NCBI GenBank assembly: GCA_050013615.1
Contig: JBEKEX010000093.1
Location: forward strand, 1 to 9,943
DNA: 9,943 bases
Source: JBEKEX01 sp050013615
GTDB taxonomy: Bacteria; Chloroflexota; Anaerolineae; Anaerolineales; Anaerolineaceae
Reading direction: 5' to 3'
Part shown: piece after piece, positions 1 through 5,667 of the stretch
How positions within the stretch are numbered: position 1 is the stretch's first letter
How the letters are laid out: the number at the start of each line of letters is the position of its first letter
Notes under the pieces: model-generated
Seen by the model: the letters and a program-made list of their open reading frames with translations, nothing else
Databases searched by the model: none
Told to the model about the DNA's origin: nothing
Made by a program: the position numbers and the translations under genes

Positions 1-908
1 GTCGGCTCACCCTGCGAGCCTGTGCACATGATGACCACTTTCTCTTCTTTCATGTGCAAGGCCTCGTCGATGCTCACGATCACCTCTTCGGGGACATTCA
101 GGTAGCCCAATTTGCTGGCGATCTTGGCATTATCCACCATGCTGGGCCCGGCAAATGCCATCTTGCGGCCATAACGTTCGGCTGCGTTGGCAACCTGCTG
201 CATGCGTGAGATCAGCGAGGCAAAGCTGGCAATGATGATGCGATGGGGTGCTTCGTGGAACACCTTATCGAGCGCCGCATCCACCACGCGTTCAGAGGGT
301 GTCCAGCCGGCACGTTCGGCGTTGGTCGAATCGGCCAGCAAAGCCAGCACCCCACGCTGGGAAAACTCTGCCAGCTTGGCGTAATCGGTGGGCCAGTTAT
401 CCTCAGGCGTATGGTCGAACTTGTAGTCGCCGGTGTGAATCACGAGTCCGACAGGCGTGTTGATCCCCAGGCCGACACAATCTGGAATGGAGTGGCAAAC
501 GTGGAAGAATTCCACTTTGAATGGACCAATCTGAGCTTCTTCGCCGGCGTGGATCGTGTTCAGGTTCGCTTTTTGAGCCATCCCGTTGCGCGCCAGTTTC
601 ACTTCCAGCAGGCCGCGCGTCAACGGTGTGGCATAGACTGGTGCGTTGACCACTTCCAGCAAGTGGTGGATGGCGCCAATATGGTCTTCGTGACCATGCG
701 TAATGACGATGCCTTTCACCTTCTGCTGGTTCTTAACCAAATACGTTAGGTCGGGGATGATGTAGTCGATCCCCAACATATCGTTTTCGGGGAACATCAT
801 ACCGGCATCGACCACCATGATCTGGTTGTCGTATTCGTAGACCATCATATTGCGGCCCACTTCTCCCAATCCCCCCAGGGGGAGTATTTTTAATGTTTTA
901 CTTTTCAT
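1..908 (-). CDS. rnj: Ribonuclease J, N-terminal 302 residues (cut by window edge)
   Basis: RNase J is a metallo-beta-lactamase/beta-CASP ribonuclease with 5'-3' exo- and endonuclease activity in mRNA decay and rRNA maturation in the cytoplasm. The translation shows LPLGGLGEVGRN at residues 9-20, the zinc-binding HGHEDH motif at 71-76, the later ligand His139 in CHS and Asp161 in HTGDYK, then LLADSTNAE at 190-198 and a beta-CASP segment containing SFASLISRMQQ. In the Bacillus enzyme, as I recall it, the corresponding stretch reads FASNIHR, so this copy differs there. The fragment ends in CTGSQGEP, a family motif. Roughly 250 C-terminal residues lie outside the window. The start is ATG at 908; AGGAAAG lies just upstream, and no other in-frame start fits the conserved N-terminus. 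It has its own promoter about 215 bp upstream and a long leader. Family assignment is secure; whether it is the J1 or J2 type cannot be told. Confidence 0.96.
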   Translation of the reverse strand, partial: MKSKTLKILPLGGLGEVGRNMMVYEYDNQIMVVDAGMMFPENDMLGIDYIIPDLTYLVKNQQKVKGIVITHGHEDHIGAIHHLLEVVNAPVYATPLTRGLLEVKLARNGMAQKANLNTIHAGEEAQIGPFKVEFFHVCHSIPDCVGLGINTPVGLVIHTGDYKFDHTPEDNWPTDYAKLAEFSQRGVLALLADSTNAERAGWTPSERVVDAALDKVFHEAPHRIIIASFASLISRMQQVANAAERYGRKMAFAGPSMVDNAKIASKLGYLNVPEEVIVSIDEALHMKEEKVVIMCTGSQGEP

Positions 909-958
909 AATCTTTCCTTAACAAAATATTTCCTAATAGCGGATATTATCCGTTTGTT

Positions 959-1108
959 TTAATTTTTTGAGAGCGGCTTGTCCATTTTTTGTAAAGGGTT
1001 CTTTATAACAAAGCACCTCGGTAGAAAAGCCCCAGCCGAGGTGTCAACTGATCCACTTCCTGCTTTAGCCCCACAATTCCTACAAAACCGGAAAACCCAC
1101 TTCTTCAT
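959..1108 (-). other. Possible 49-codon leader ORF upstream of RNase J
   Basis: An open frame starts at ATG 1108 and ends at TAA 961-959. It begins MKKWVFRFCRNCGAKAG, with one CxxC pair reminiscent of a zinc ribbon (FCxNCGA) and a further lone Cys in LPRC. The ATG lies only 3-7 nt from the transcription start predicted from the promoter at 1121-1149, so it would be translated nearly leaderless; I see no Shine-Dalgarno. Codons such as AGG, CTA and ATA look unlike the neighbouring genes, and only half a zinc ribbon is present. It may be a regulatory leader peptide, a decayed fragment or chance. Confidence 0.22.
1014..1043 (-). other. Hairpin in the RNase J mRNA leader
   Basis: Perfect 8-bp inverted repeat: CACCTCGG at 1014-1021 pairs with CCGAGGTG at 1036-1043, around a 14-nt loop. 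It sits in the predicted 5' leader of the RNase J mRNA, about 70 nt into the transcript and about 105 nt before the start codon. On the minus strand it is followed by CTTTGTTAT, which is too weak a U tract for a convincing intrinsic terminator. It could be an attenuator, a stabilising leader stem or an autoregulatory site; the sequence alone does not decide. The rest of 909-1013 is AT-rich leader with only a small 5-bp hairpin at 940-952. Confidence 0.5.
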
Positions 1109-1120
1109 TAATGTGGTGGA

Positions 1121-1149
1121 ATTGTAACATAACAGGCTAAATTTGTCAA
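1121..1149 (-). promoter_or_regulatory. Strong sigma70-type extended -10 promoter for RNase J
   Basis: On the minus strand a perfect -35 TTGACA (1149-1144) is followed by a 17-bp spacer and -10 TACAAT (1126-1121), preceded by TG one base upstream, an extended -10. The predicted start is near 1114, giving an mRNA leader of about 205 nt before the RNase J ATG at 908. This is a closer match to consensus than chance makes likely, and it is correctly placed downstream of the hairpin that may end the preceding unit. Confidence 0.8.
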
Positions 1150-1171
1150 AATAACCAACTGTCTATATTGA

Positions 1172-1190
1172 GGCGAGTTATTGACTCGCC
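1172..1190 (-). terminator. Hairpin after the membrane protein gene, possible terminator
   Basis: GGCGAGT (1172-1178) and ACTCGCC (1184-1190) form a perfect 7-bp GC-rich stem with a 5-nt loop, about 65 nt beyond the stop of the membrane protein gene and just before the RNase J promoter. The position suits a terminator, but on the minus strand the stem is followed by TCAATATAGA rather than a U run, so it may only be an mRNA 3'-end stabiliser or a Rho-type site. Confidence 0.35.
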
Positions 1191-1254
1191 CAACAGGTTC
1201 CACGTCGGGAATGACGCAAGTTAAAATGTACAACGACAATGAATTGCAGATGAT

Positions 1255-1818
1255 TTATTTTTTGTCCGACAATAAGTACTGAAGGGCAGTCACCACCAAG
1301 AGCATCCCGATCAAAATGACCGCCAAAGCGATCAGCGTTAATGCTTCGATGTTATCTTCGCGGAGCTCCACTTCACGGAGCGAGCGCCCGGCAAGGACGA
1401 ACCTTGCTGAGGTACCGGGCACCGGGGCGACCACTGCGGCAATCCGCACACCGGGTTCGGGCTGCCAGGTAAACCGGTCTTCGCCGTTCTTTCGGACGTC
1501 ATCCAACGCGCCGGCCGGCAATTGCGGCGTCGAGCCGTTCAAGAGCGCGTCGGAAGCAATCACCTGGCCTGAATCATCGAAGATGATCAGAAATGGGGCG
1601 AGGCTGTGAGCCACATCGACACTGGCTGAAGGCAGCAACGTTTGTGCATCGACGCCATTGGACAGAGCTACCGCAGCATCCTCAGCCAGTTGGATCTGCG
1701 GGTCATTGGCTGATTGGCGCAATATCTGCTGGCCGATCAGATACACCAAGCCGCACAAGGCAACCGCCAGGGCAGCCAAGGGAAACCATTGTCGGAAAAT
1801 GTTAGTTAATTTGTTCAT
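1255..1818 (-). CDS. Two-pass membrane protein with an extracytoplasmic sensor-like domain
   Basis: The 187-residue protein has a transmembrane segment at about residues 11-33, an outside domain of about 120 residues, and a second transmembrane segment at about 158-182 ending in SDKK. This is the layout of the sensor half of a receptor kinase or chemoreceptor, but no HAMP, kinase or other cytoplasmic output follows. Marked stretches are SLAPFLIIFDDSGQVIASDA (72-91), FTWQPEPGVRIAAVVAPVPG (116-135) and FVLAGRSLREVE (140-151). They read as a PAS/Cache-like fold and recall a conserved family of uncharacterised bacterial membrane proteins. The start is ATG 1818, with only GAGAG upstream as a weak ribosome site. 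It lies 52 bp after the methyltransferase gene, but a terminator separates them, so expression probably depends on read-through or an unseen promoter. The function is unknown. Confidence 0.85.
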   Translation of the reverse strand: MNKLTNIFRQWFPLAALAVALCGLVYLIGQQILRQSANDPQIQLAEDAAVALSNGVDAQTLLPSASVDVAHSLAPFLIIFDDSGQVIASDALLNGSTPQLPAGALDDVRKNGEDRFTWQPEPGVRIAAVVAPVPGTSARFVLAGRSLREVELREDNIEALTLIALAVILIGMLLVVTALQYLLSDKK

Positions 1819-1848
1819 GGGGAAATTCTCTCAATCGGAAAGCACGAT

Positions 1849-1872
1849 AAAAACGAGCGCTGTGCAGCGCTC
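1849..1872 (-). terminator. Intrinsic terminator overlapping the methyltransferase stop codon
   Basis: On the minus strand GAGCGCTG-CA-CAGCGCTC (1872-1855) folds into a GC-rich stem of 7-8 bp and is followed after one base by TTTTT (1853-1849). The first arm begins inside the TGA stop of the methyltransferase (1873-1871). This should end most transcripts before the membrane protein gene, whose start is only 31 bp further on. Confidence 0.78.
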
Positions 1873-2758
1873 AGGCGGGTTTGATCCTGAAATCATAGAT
1901 CCCATCTGCCACCGGGAAGCTCATTTTGCAAGAAGGGCAAACGATCTCCGGCGGCGTATCGTCGAGCGCCGCTCCGCAGGCAGGGCATTTGAAGAAAGAA
2001 CCTACGGCAACAGGGATAGCTGTCCCTGTGACCCGGGAGCGCACGAAGATGCTGGGTGTAAGCTGTAACCAGCTTCCGGTGGGCTGCAGCAGTGAGTCCA
2101 TCCAAACCAGCAGGCGCAAAGGCAGCACGCGTTTGAGTAAGTTGATGCGGAAATGGCTGACTGTCAGCCAAGTGTCGCTGGCGAAGCCGCATTCGGTCAA
2201 CCAGGCGTGCACTGTGGCGGGGTGGAAATCGAAGTTGAGCGGAGCGAATTCGACCGGCTCCGGCGAGAAAGGATTCCAATGCTGCTGGCCCAGCGTGAAG
2301 CGTAAGATGGATTTAAGGTTCTTTTTGTTGGCAAATTCCAGGATGAAGGTGGCACTTCCCTGCAGCACGGAACGTACCTGGCATAATGCGGCACGCGGGT
2401 CAACCATGTGATGCAACGTGCGAATCATGGTCGCGCCGTCGAACAGGTTGGTGGCGAAAGGCAAATGATAGATGTCTGCTGCCACGTAGCGATAGGCTGG
2501 GTTGTCACCCAGGCGTTGGTGAGCCTGCTCGAGTTGTGTGCGGGAGTAATCCAGCAAGACGACTTCTTGATAGCCGGTATACCGCGGCGTGTTGCGTCCG
2601 GCGCCGGCACCCAGCTCCAACAAACGCTTGCCGGATTTAGGCAACAGGCGGTGCAGCGCAGCAGCCTCCACCGCGTCTTCATATTCGCGGCCGCCGTGCT
2701 CCCAAAAAGACGATTGGTAATCGGAGTTTTCGTAGTTACAAACAGGTGGTGTTTCCAT
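1871..2758 (-). CDS. Class I SAM-dependent methyltransferase with C-terminal zinc ribbon
   Basis: The 295-residue protein has a Rossmann-type methyltransferase domain (about 40-145): motif I LLELGAGAGR at 46-55, the acidic residue Asp70 ending strand 2 (VVLLD), AADIYHLPF at 93-101, and FDGATMIRTLHHM around motif IV at 106-118. It resembles the Methyltransf_11 (UbiE/COQ5-like) group. The C-terminus carries two CxxC pairs, CPAC at 258-261 and CPSC at 274-277, followed by FPVADGIYDF, like the short Trm112/YcaR-type zinc ribbons seen in or beside methyltransferases. The substrate cannot be told. The start is ATG 2758; no clear Shine-Dalgarno precedes it. The gene begins 38 nt after the SRP RNA with no terminator between, so it may be co-transcribed from the SRP RNA promoter, and it ends in its own intrinsic terminator. 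Confidence 0.9.
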   Translation of the reverse strand: METPPVCNYENSDYQSSFWEHGGREYEDAVEAAALHRLLPKSGKRLLELGAGAGRNTPRYTGYQEVVLLDYSRTQLEQAHQRLGDNPAYRYVAADIYHLPFATNLFDGATMIRTLHHMVDPRAALCQVRSVLQGSATFILEFANKKNLKSILRFTLGQQHWNPFSPEPVEFAPLNFDFHPATVHAWLTECGFASDTWLTVSHFRINLLKRVLPLRLLVWMDSLLQPTGSWLQLTPSIFVRSRVTGTAIPVAVGSFFKCPACGAALDDTPPEIVCPSCKMSFPVADGIYDFRIKPA

Positions 2759-2795
2759 GAGTGATTCAATACAAGGAGAAGATGGAAGGACTAAT

Positions 2796-2904
2796 ACGTC
2801 CGGGCAGGTTGGCCGGCGGCGCCCAAAGTGACCTCCTTACCGATGCTTCCTCTCGGACCTGTCGGGGTTCGAAGGGCTCTGCCGCGCCGGTCCCGCCCGG
2901 ACGT
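2796..2904 (-). ncRNA. ffs: Signal recognition particle RNA (bacterial small, 4.5S type)
   Basis: The RNA partner of Ffh, which targets nascent membrane proteins to the membrane. On the minus strand the helix 8 signature is read directly: CAGG-UCC-GAGA-GGA-AGCA (2861-2844), a GNRA tetraloop on a 3-bp stem flanked by the conserved asymmetric-loop bases, as in E. coli CAGG-UCC-GGAA-GGA-AGCA. CCGA/UCGG extends this stem. The two ends pair perfectly over 10 bp, ACGTCCGGGC (2904-2895) with GCCCGGACGT (2805-2796), and further GC-rich helices (CCGGCG with CGCCGG, GCCC with GGGC) close the rod. The length is about 109 nt, usual for the short bacterial form without an Alu domain. The promoter at 2911-2939 places the transcription start exactly at the first base of the closing stem. 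Short open frames on both strands here are chance. Confidence 0.92.
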
Positions 2905-2910
2905 GGACTA

Positions 2911-2939
2911 AGGATACCCCAGGAAAAGGGGGCTGTCAA
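2911..2939 (-). promoter_or_regulatory. Sigma70-type promoter of the SRP RNA gene
   Basis: On the minus strand -35 TTGACA (2939-2934), a 17-bp spacer and -10 TATCCT (2916-2911). Six bases later, at 2904, begins the closing stem of the SRP RNA, so the mature 5' end and the predicted start coincide. A second perfect TTGACA lies further up at 2986-2981, but only poor -10 candidates (such as GAATAT at 19 bp) follow it. Confidence 0.82.
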
Positions 2940-3027
2940 CAAAGGCAGGGCGGACATATTCTCAAAAGTTGTCCACGTTTTGTCAACGGTGTGGTGCTAA
3001 ATTAATACCAATTGTGAAGCATATATG

Positions 3028-3052
3028 GCACAGGCTTCCAGGGATCCTGTGC
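3028..3052 (-). other. Second hairpin downstream of mutS2
   Basis: GCACAGG (3028-3034) pairs with CCTGTGC (3046-3052), a perfect 7-bp stem with an 11-nt loop. It follows the larger mutS2 terminator by 3 nt in the direction of transcription. No U run follows (CATATATGC), so it may be a back-up pause or 3'-end stem. The remaining 2940-3027 is AT-rich spacer in which I see nothing else. Confidence 0.45.
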
Positions 3053-3055
3053 GAG

Positions 3056-3096
3056 AAAGATCGATAGTGTTTGGGGGCCAATCACTATCGATCTTT
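3056..3096 (-). terminator. Terminator hairpin of mutS2
   Basis: A 14-bp perfect inverted repeat, AAAGATCGATAGTG (3056-3069) against CACTATCGATCTTT (3083-3096); after one T-T mismatch four more pairs (TTGG/CCAA) close a GGG loop. It lies 12 bp after the mutS2 stop. The 3' arm on the minus strand ends in ATCTTT followed by CTCG, so the U tract is short. In the opposite direction it is followed by GTTT. Confidence 0.75.
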
Positions 3097-3108
3097 GTTT
3101 AATCCCTG

Positions 3109-5502
3109 TTATGCGAGATGAGCTACCGTGACACCGTCGCCTCCCTCGCCTTCGAGACCGGATTCATAGGTGGTCACATGGGAGGATTGTTTGAGGGCTT
3201 CGCGGATCAACTGGCGCAGGCGGCCGGTGCCCTTGCCGTGAATGATGCGCACAAAGGGCATCCCCGCCAGATAGGCATCCTCGATATAATGGTCCAACGC
3301 TTCCAGAGCATCATCAGCCCGTTGGCCGCGGATATCCAGTTCCATGCCCGGCGACGCATGCAGGGGAGCAGACACAACTGTCTGGCCTTTCTTAGATTTT
3401 TCGGACGACTTTTCAGGCGGAACGTCTGCTTCTGGTTCATCGTTCAGGCTCACGTCGCTGCGGCGGGCGCGCAGGCGTAAATTGCCGACCTGCACCTCGA
3501 CTTCTTCTTCACTCAAGCCGGTGACTACCCCATCCAGGTGGATGCTGCGCAGATGAACGCGCCTTCCCAGTCGCAGCCCGCCCGGTTTGCTCGTTGCCGG
3601 TGTCGCTTTGCGCACCACCGGGGCCTGCGCCACTTCTTGCAGAGTTTCGACCTGCTGCTGCAGAGGCTTGAGCGCCTCGAGCGGCTGGCGGGCATGGGCG
3701 AGTGCCTTGCGCACTTCATCCAATTCTTGGCGCACTTCCAGCGTCTCTTTTTCGGCCTGTTGCTGCGCTTCTTCCAACACATGCCGGCGCTCGTCCTCGA
3801 TCTTTTCCAGGCGTTCACTCAACTCCCGGCGTAGTTTCTCAGCTTCCTGCCGAGTTTGCTCGGCCGTCTGGTGCGATTTCTCAGCCAGATCGCGCTGGCG
3901 ATGGATCTCATCCAGCAGGTCGTCCGCATGCAAATCGGTGGGATCCAATAGTGTTCGGGCGCCCGTGATGATCTCCTTTGAAAGTCCCAGCCGCTCGGCA
4001 ATTGCCAGGGCATTGGAGCGTCCCGGCAACCCGATGATCAAATGATAGGTGGGACGCAGCGAGTTCAAATCGAATTCCATGCTGGCGTTGATGGCGCCGG
4101 CGGTGGTGTGTGCGAACGCCTTCAATTCGGGATAATGCGTGGCTACCAGGCAGGTGATGCCGCGTTCCACCAGGTCTGCCAGAATAGCACGCGCCAGCGC
4201 TGAACCTTCCTGCGGATCGGTGCCAGCACCCAACTCATCCAGCAGCACCAGCGAATTGTGGTCAGCACGGTTTAGGATTCGTACAATATTGGTGATGTGC
4301 CCCGAAAATGTAGAAAGAGACTGCTCGATGGACTGTTCGTCGCCGACGTCGGCGTAAATTTGTTTGAAGATGCTCAGCTCGGAGCCGGATTGTGCCGGGA
4401 TGTGCATCCCCGATTGCGCCATCGCTGCCAGCAGCCCGACTGTTTTGAGCGTCACCGTTTTGCCGCCGGTGTTGGGGCCGGTGATGACCAGGGCATAGGT
4501 GGCCTGGTCCAACACCACATCGATAGGCACTACCTGGGTCTGGTCCAACAAGGGATGACGCGCCTGTGTCAAATGGATGATGCTGCCGGGATGATGCCCC
4601 GGGCCAGGCTTGCGGAAGGGGGTCAACGTCGGTTCGGAAGCATGCAAGTCCTCGGCGTATTTGGCGCAGGCCAGCGCCAGGTCGAATTCAGCCAGTGCGT
4701 CGAGCGCGGCTTTGATGGCATCGGCACCCTCGCCCACCTGGGCAGAAAGTTCGATCAGGATGCGGCGTTCCTCCTCTTTTTCGGCAAGCTGGCAGGACTG
4801 CCATTCATTGTTAAGATCGACCACTGCCAGCGGTTCGACGAACAGCGTGGCACCCGAAGACGATTGGTCGTGCACAATGGCGCGCAGCCTGCCCTTGAAG
4901 TCGGCGCGCAGCGGCACCACATAGCGGCCGGCGCGTTGGGTGATGATGGCTTCCTGCAACATGGGCGCCACTTTGGAATCCGTGACCAGCTTCTCCAGTT
5001 TTGCCAGCAGGCGCTCGTGGGCTACCCGCACCTGGCGGCGGAGCGCCGCCAATTTCTCTGATGCATTATCCAGCACTTCCCCGCGCTCGGAGATGCAGCG
5101 CGAGATGGCTTCGATGACCCCGGGCGGTGGCGGCATACGTAGACCAATTTGCGCCAGGCGCGGATATGAAGCTTCTGAATGCTCCAGCGTGCGTGCCAGG
5201 TCGCGTGCAACGATCAGCGTGGTCTTGATCGCAAGCAGTTCACCAGCCTCCAACACCCCGCTGCGACGAGCACGTTCCGTCAGCGGACGGATATCGGTGG
5301 TGCCACCCACGGACACGTCGGTATTGACGCTGAGCAGGCGCCGGGCTTCCGTCGTCCTGGCCAGGCGGTCCAATACGTCTTCCAGACGCGGGGTGGGGCG
5401 CAGGGCACGGATCAACGACGCAGACGCGGAGAAGGCGGCGTAACCTGCCAGGCGCTCACGCACCTTGGGGAATTCCAACGTGTTGAGAGTTTTTTCGTCC
5501 AT
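3109..5502 (-). CDS. mutS2: MutS2-family endonuclease/ATPase with Smr domain
   Basis: MutS2 lacks the mismatch-recognition domains of MutS; family members suppress recombination by cutting branched DNA, and some split collided ribosomes. With the start at ATG 5502 (MDEKTLNTLEFPKV) the protein is 797 residues, close to the family's usual 780-800. An upstream in-frame ATG at 5541 adds 13 hydrophobic residues outside the family pattern and has no ribosome site; AAGG lies just before ATG 5502. In order: helical clamp region (1-290); Walker A GPNTGGKT (342-349); signature EQSLSTFSGH (393-402); Walker B LVLLDE (418-423) with GAGTDP; LPGRSNALAIAERLGL (492-507); a charged coiled coil (about 520-625); a small beta domain (about 645-685); an acidic/lysine-rich linker; and a C-terminal Smr nuclease domain (721-797) with LDIRG and HGKGTG (755-760). 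All key motifs are intact. It is divergent from the nuclease gene and followed by a strong hairpin. Confidence 0.97.
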   Translation of the reverse strand: MDEKTLNTLEFPKVRERLAGYAAFSASASLIRALRPTPRLEDVLDRLARTTEARRLLSVNTDVSVGGTTDIRPLTERARRSGVLEAGELLAIKTTLIVARDLARTLEHSEASYPRLAQIGLRMPPPPGVIEAISRCISERGEVLDNASEKLAALRRQVRVAHERLLAKLEKLVTDSKVAPMLQEAIITQRAGRYVVPLRADFKGRLRAIVHDQSSSGATLFVEPLAVVDLNNEWQSCQLAEKEEERRILIELSAQVGEGADAIKAALDALAEFDLALACAKYAEDLHASEPTLTPFRKPGPGHHPGSIIHLTQARHPLLDQTQVVPIDVVLDQATYALVITGPNTGGKTVTLKTVGLLAAMAQSGMHIPAQSGSELSIFKQIYADVGDEQSIEQSLSTFSGHITNIVRILNRADHNSLVLLDELGAGTDPQEGSALARAILADLVERGITCLVATHYPELKAFAHTTAGAINASMEFDLNSLRPTYHLIIGLPGRSNALAIAERLGLSKEIITGARTLLDPTDLHADDLLDEIHRQRDLAEKSHQTAEQTRQEAEKLRRELSERLEKIEDERRHVLEEAQQQAEKETLEVRQELDEVRKALAHARQPLEALKPLQQQVETLQEVAQAPVVRKATPATSKPGGLRLGRRVHLRSIHLDGVVTGLSEEEVEVQVGNLRLRARRSDVSLNDEPEADVPPEKSSEKSKKGQTVVSAPLHASPGMELDIRGQRADDALEALDHYIEDAYLAGMPFVRIIHGKGTGRLRQLIREALKQSSHVTTYESGLEGEGGDGVTVAHLA

Positions 5503-5559
5503 ACCTTGGAGAGTGTACCATAGAATGAAAATGAACAACATAACCGCAGCAAAGGCGGA

Positions 5560-5582
5560 TTACATTGGTGCGCACCTTACAT
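5560..5582. promoter_or_regulatory. Palindrome with flanking direct repeats, candidate operator
   Basis: In the divergent region between mutS2 and the nuclease gene a perfect 10-bp palindrome, GGTGCGCACC (5567-5576), is bracketed by two direct copies of TTACAT (5560-5565 and 5577-5582), 17 bp apart. The palindrome touches the -35 box of the nuclease promoter (5576-5581), so a bound dimeric regulator would compete with RNA polymerase. The regulator is unknown. The rest of 5503-5667 holds only promoter-like and spacer DNA. Confidence 0.4.
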
Positions 5583-5604
5583 CATTCGCTATGCGGCATA
5601 TAAT
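5576..5604 (+). promoter_or_regulatory. Promoter of the PD-(D/E)XK nuclease gene
   Basis: A perfect -10 TATAAT (5599-5604) with -35 CTTACA (5576-5581, 4 of 6 consensus bases) at a 17-bp spacer. The start would be near 5611, leaving a leader of about 57 nt that contains a strong Shine-Dalgarno AAGGAG (5658-5663) before ATG 5668. Confidence 0.65.
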
Positions 5605-5667
5605 TAAACTAAATTTTGTTTGATTCTTTGTTCGCACACACGAATTCATCACTACGAAGGAGATAAC

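Noticed and set aside
243..749. 168-residue open frame on the plus strand opposite RNase J
   Set aside because: It is antisense to a strongly conserved RNase J coding frame, has no recognisable domain, and reads as the reverse of conserved motifs.
2981..2986. Second perfect TTGACA upstream of the SRP RNA promoter
   Set aside because: No acceptable -10 lies at 16-18 bp; it may be an upstream element, but it does not stand as a promoter.
2761..3000. Short open frames on both strands over the SRP RNA gene
   Set aside because: The DNA is explained by a structured RNA with a matching promoter; the frames have no ribosome site or protein-like pattern.
4297..5061. 254-residue open frame on the plus strand within mutS2
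   Set aside because: It lies fully antisense to the conserved MutS2 core, including the Walker A region; GC-rich genes commonly give such shadow frames.
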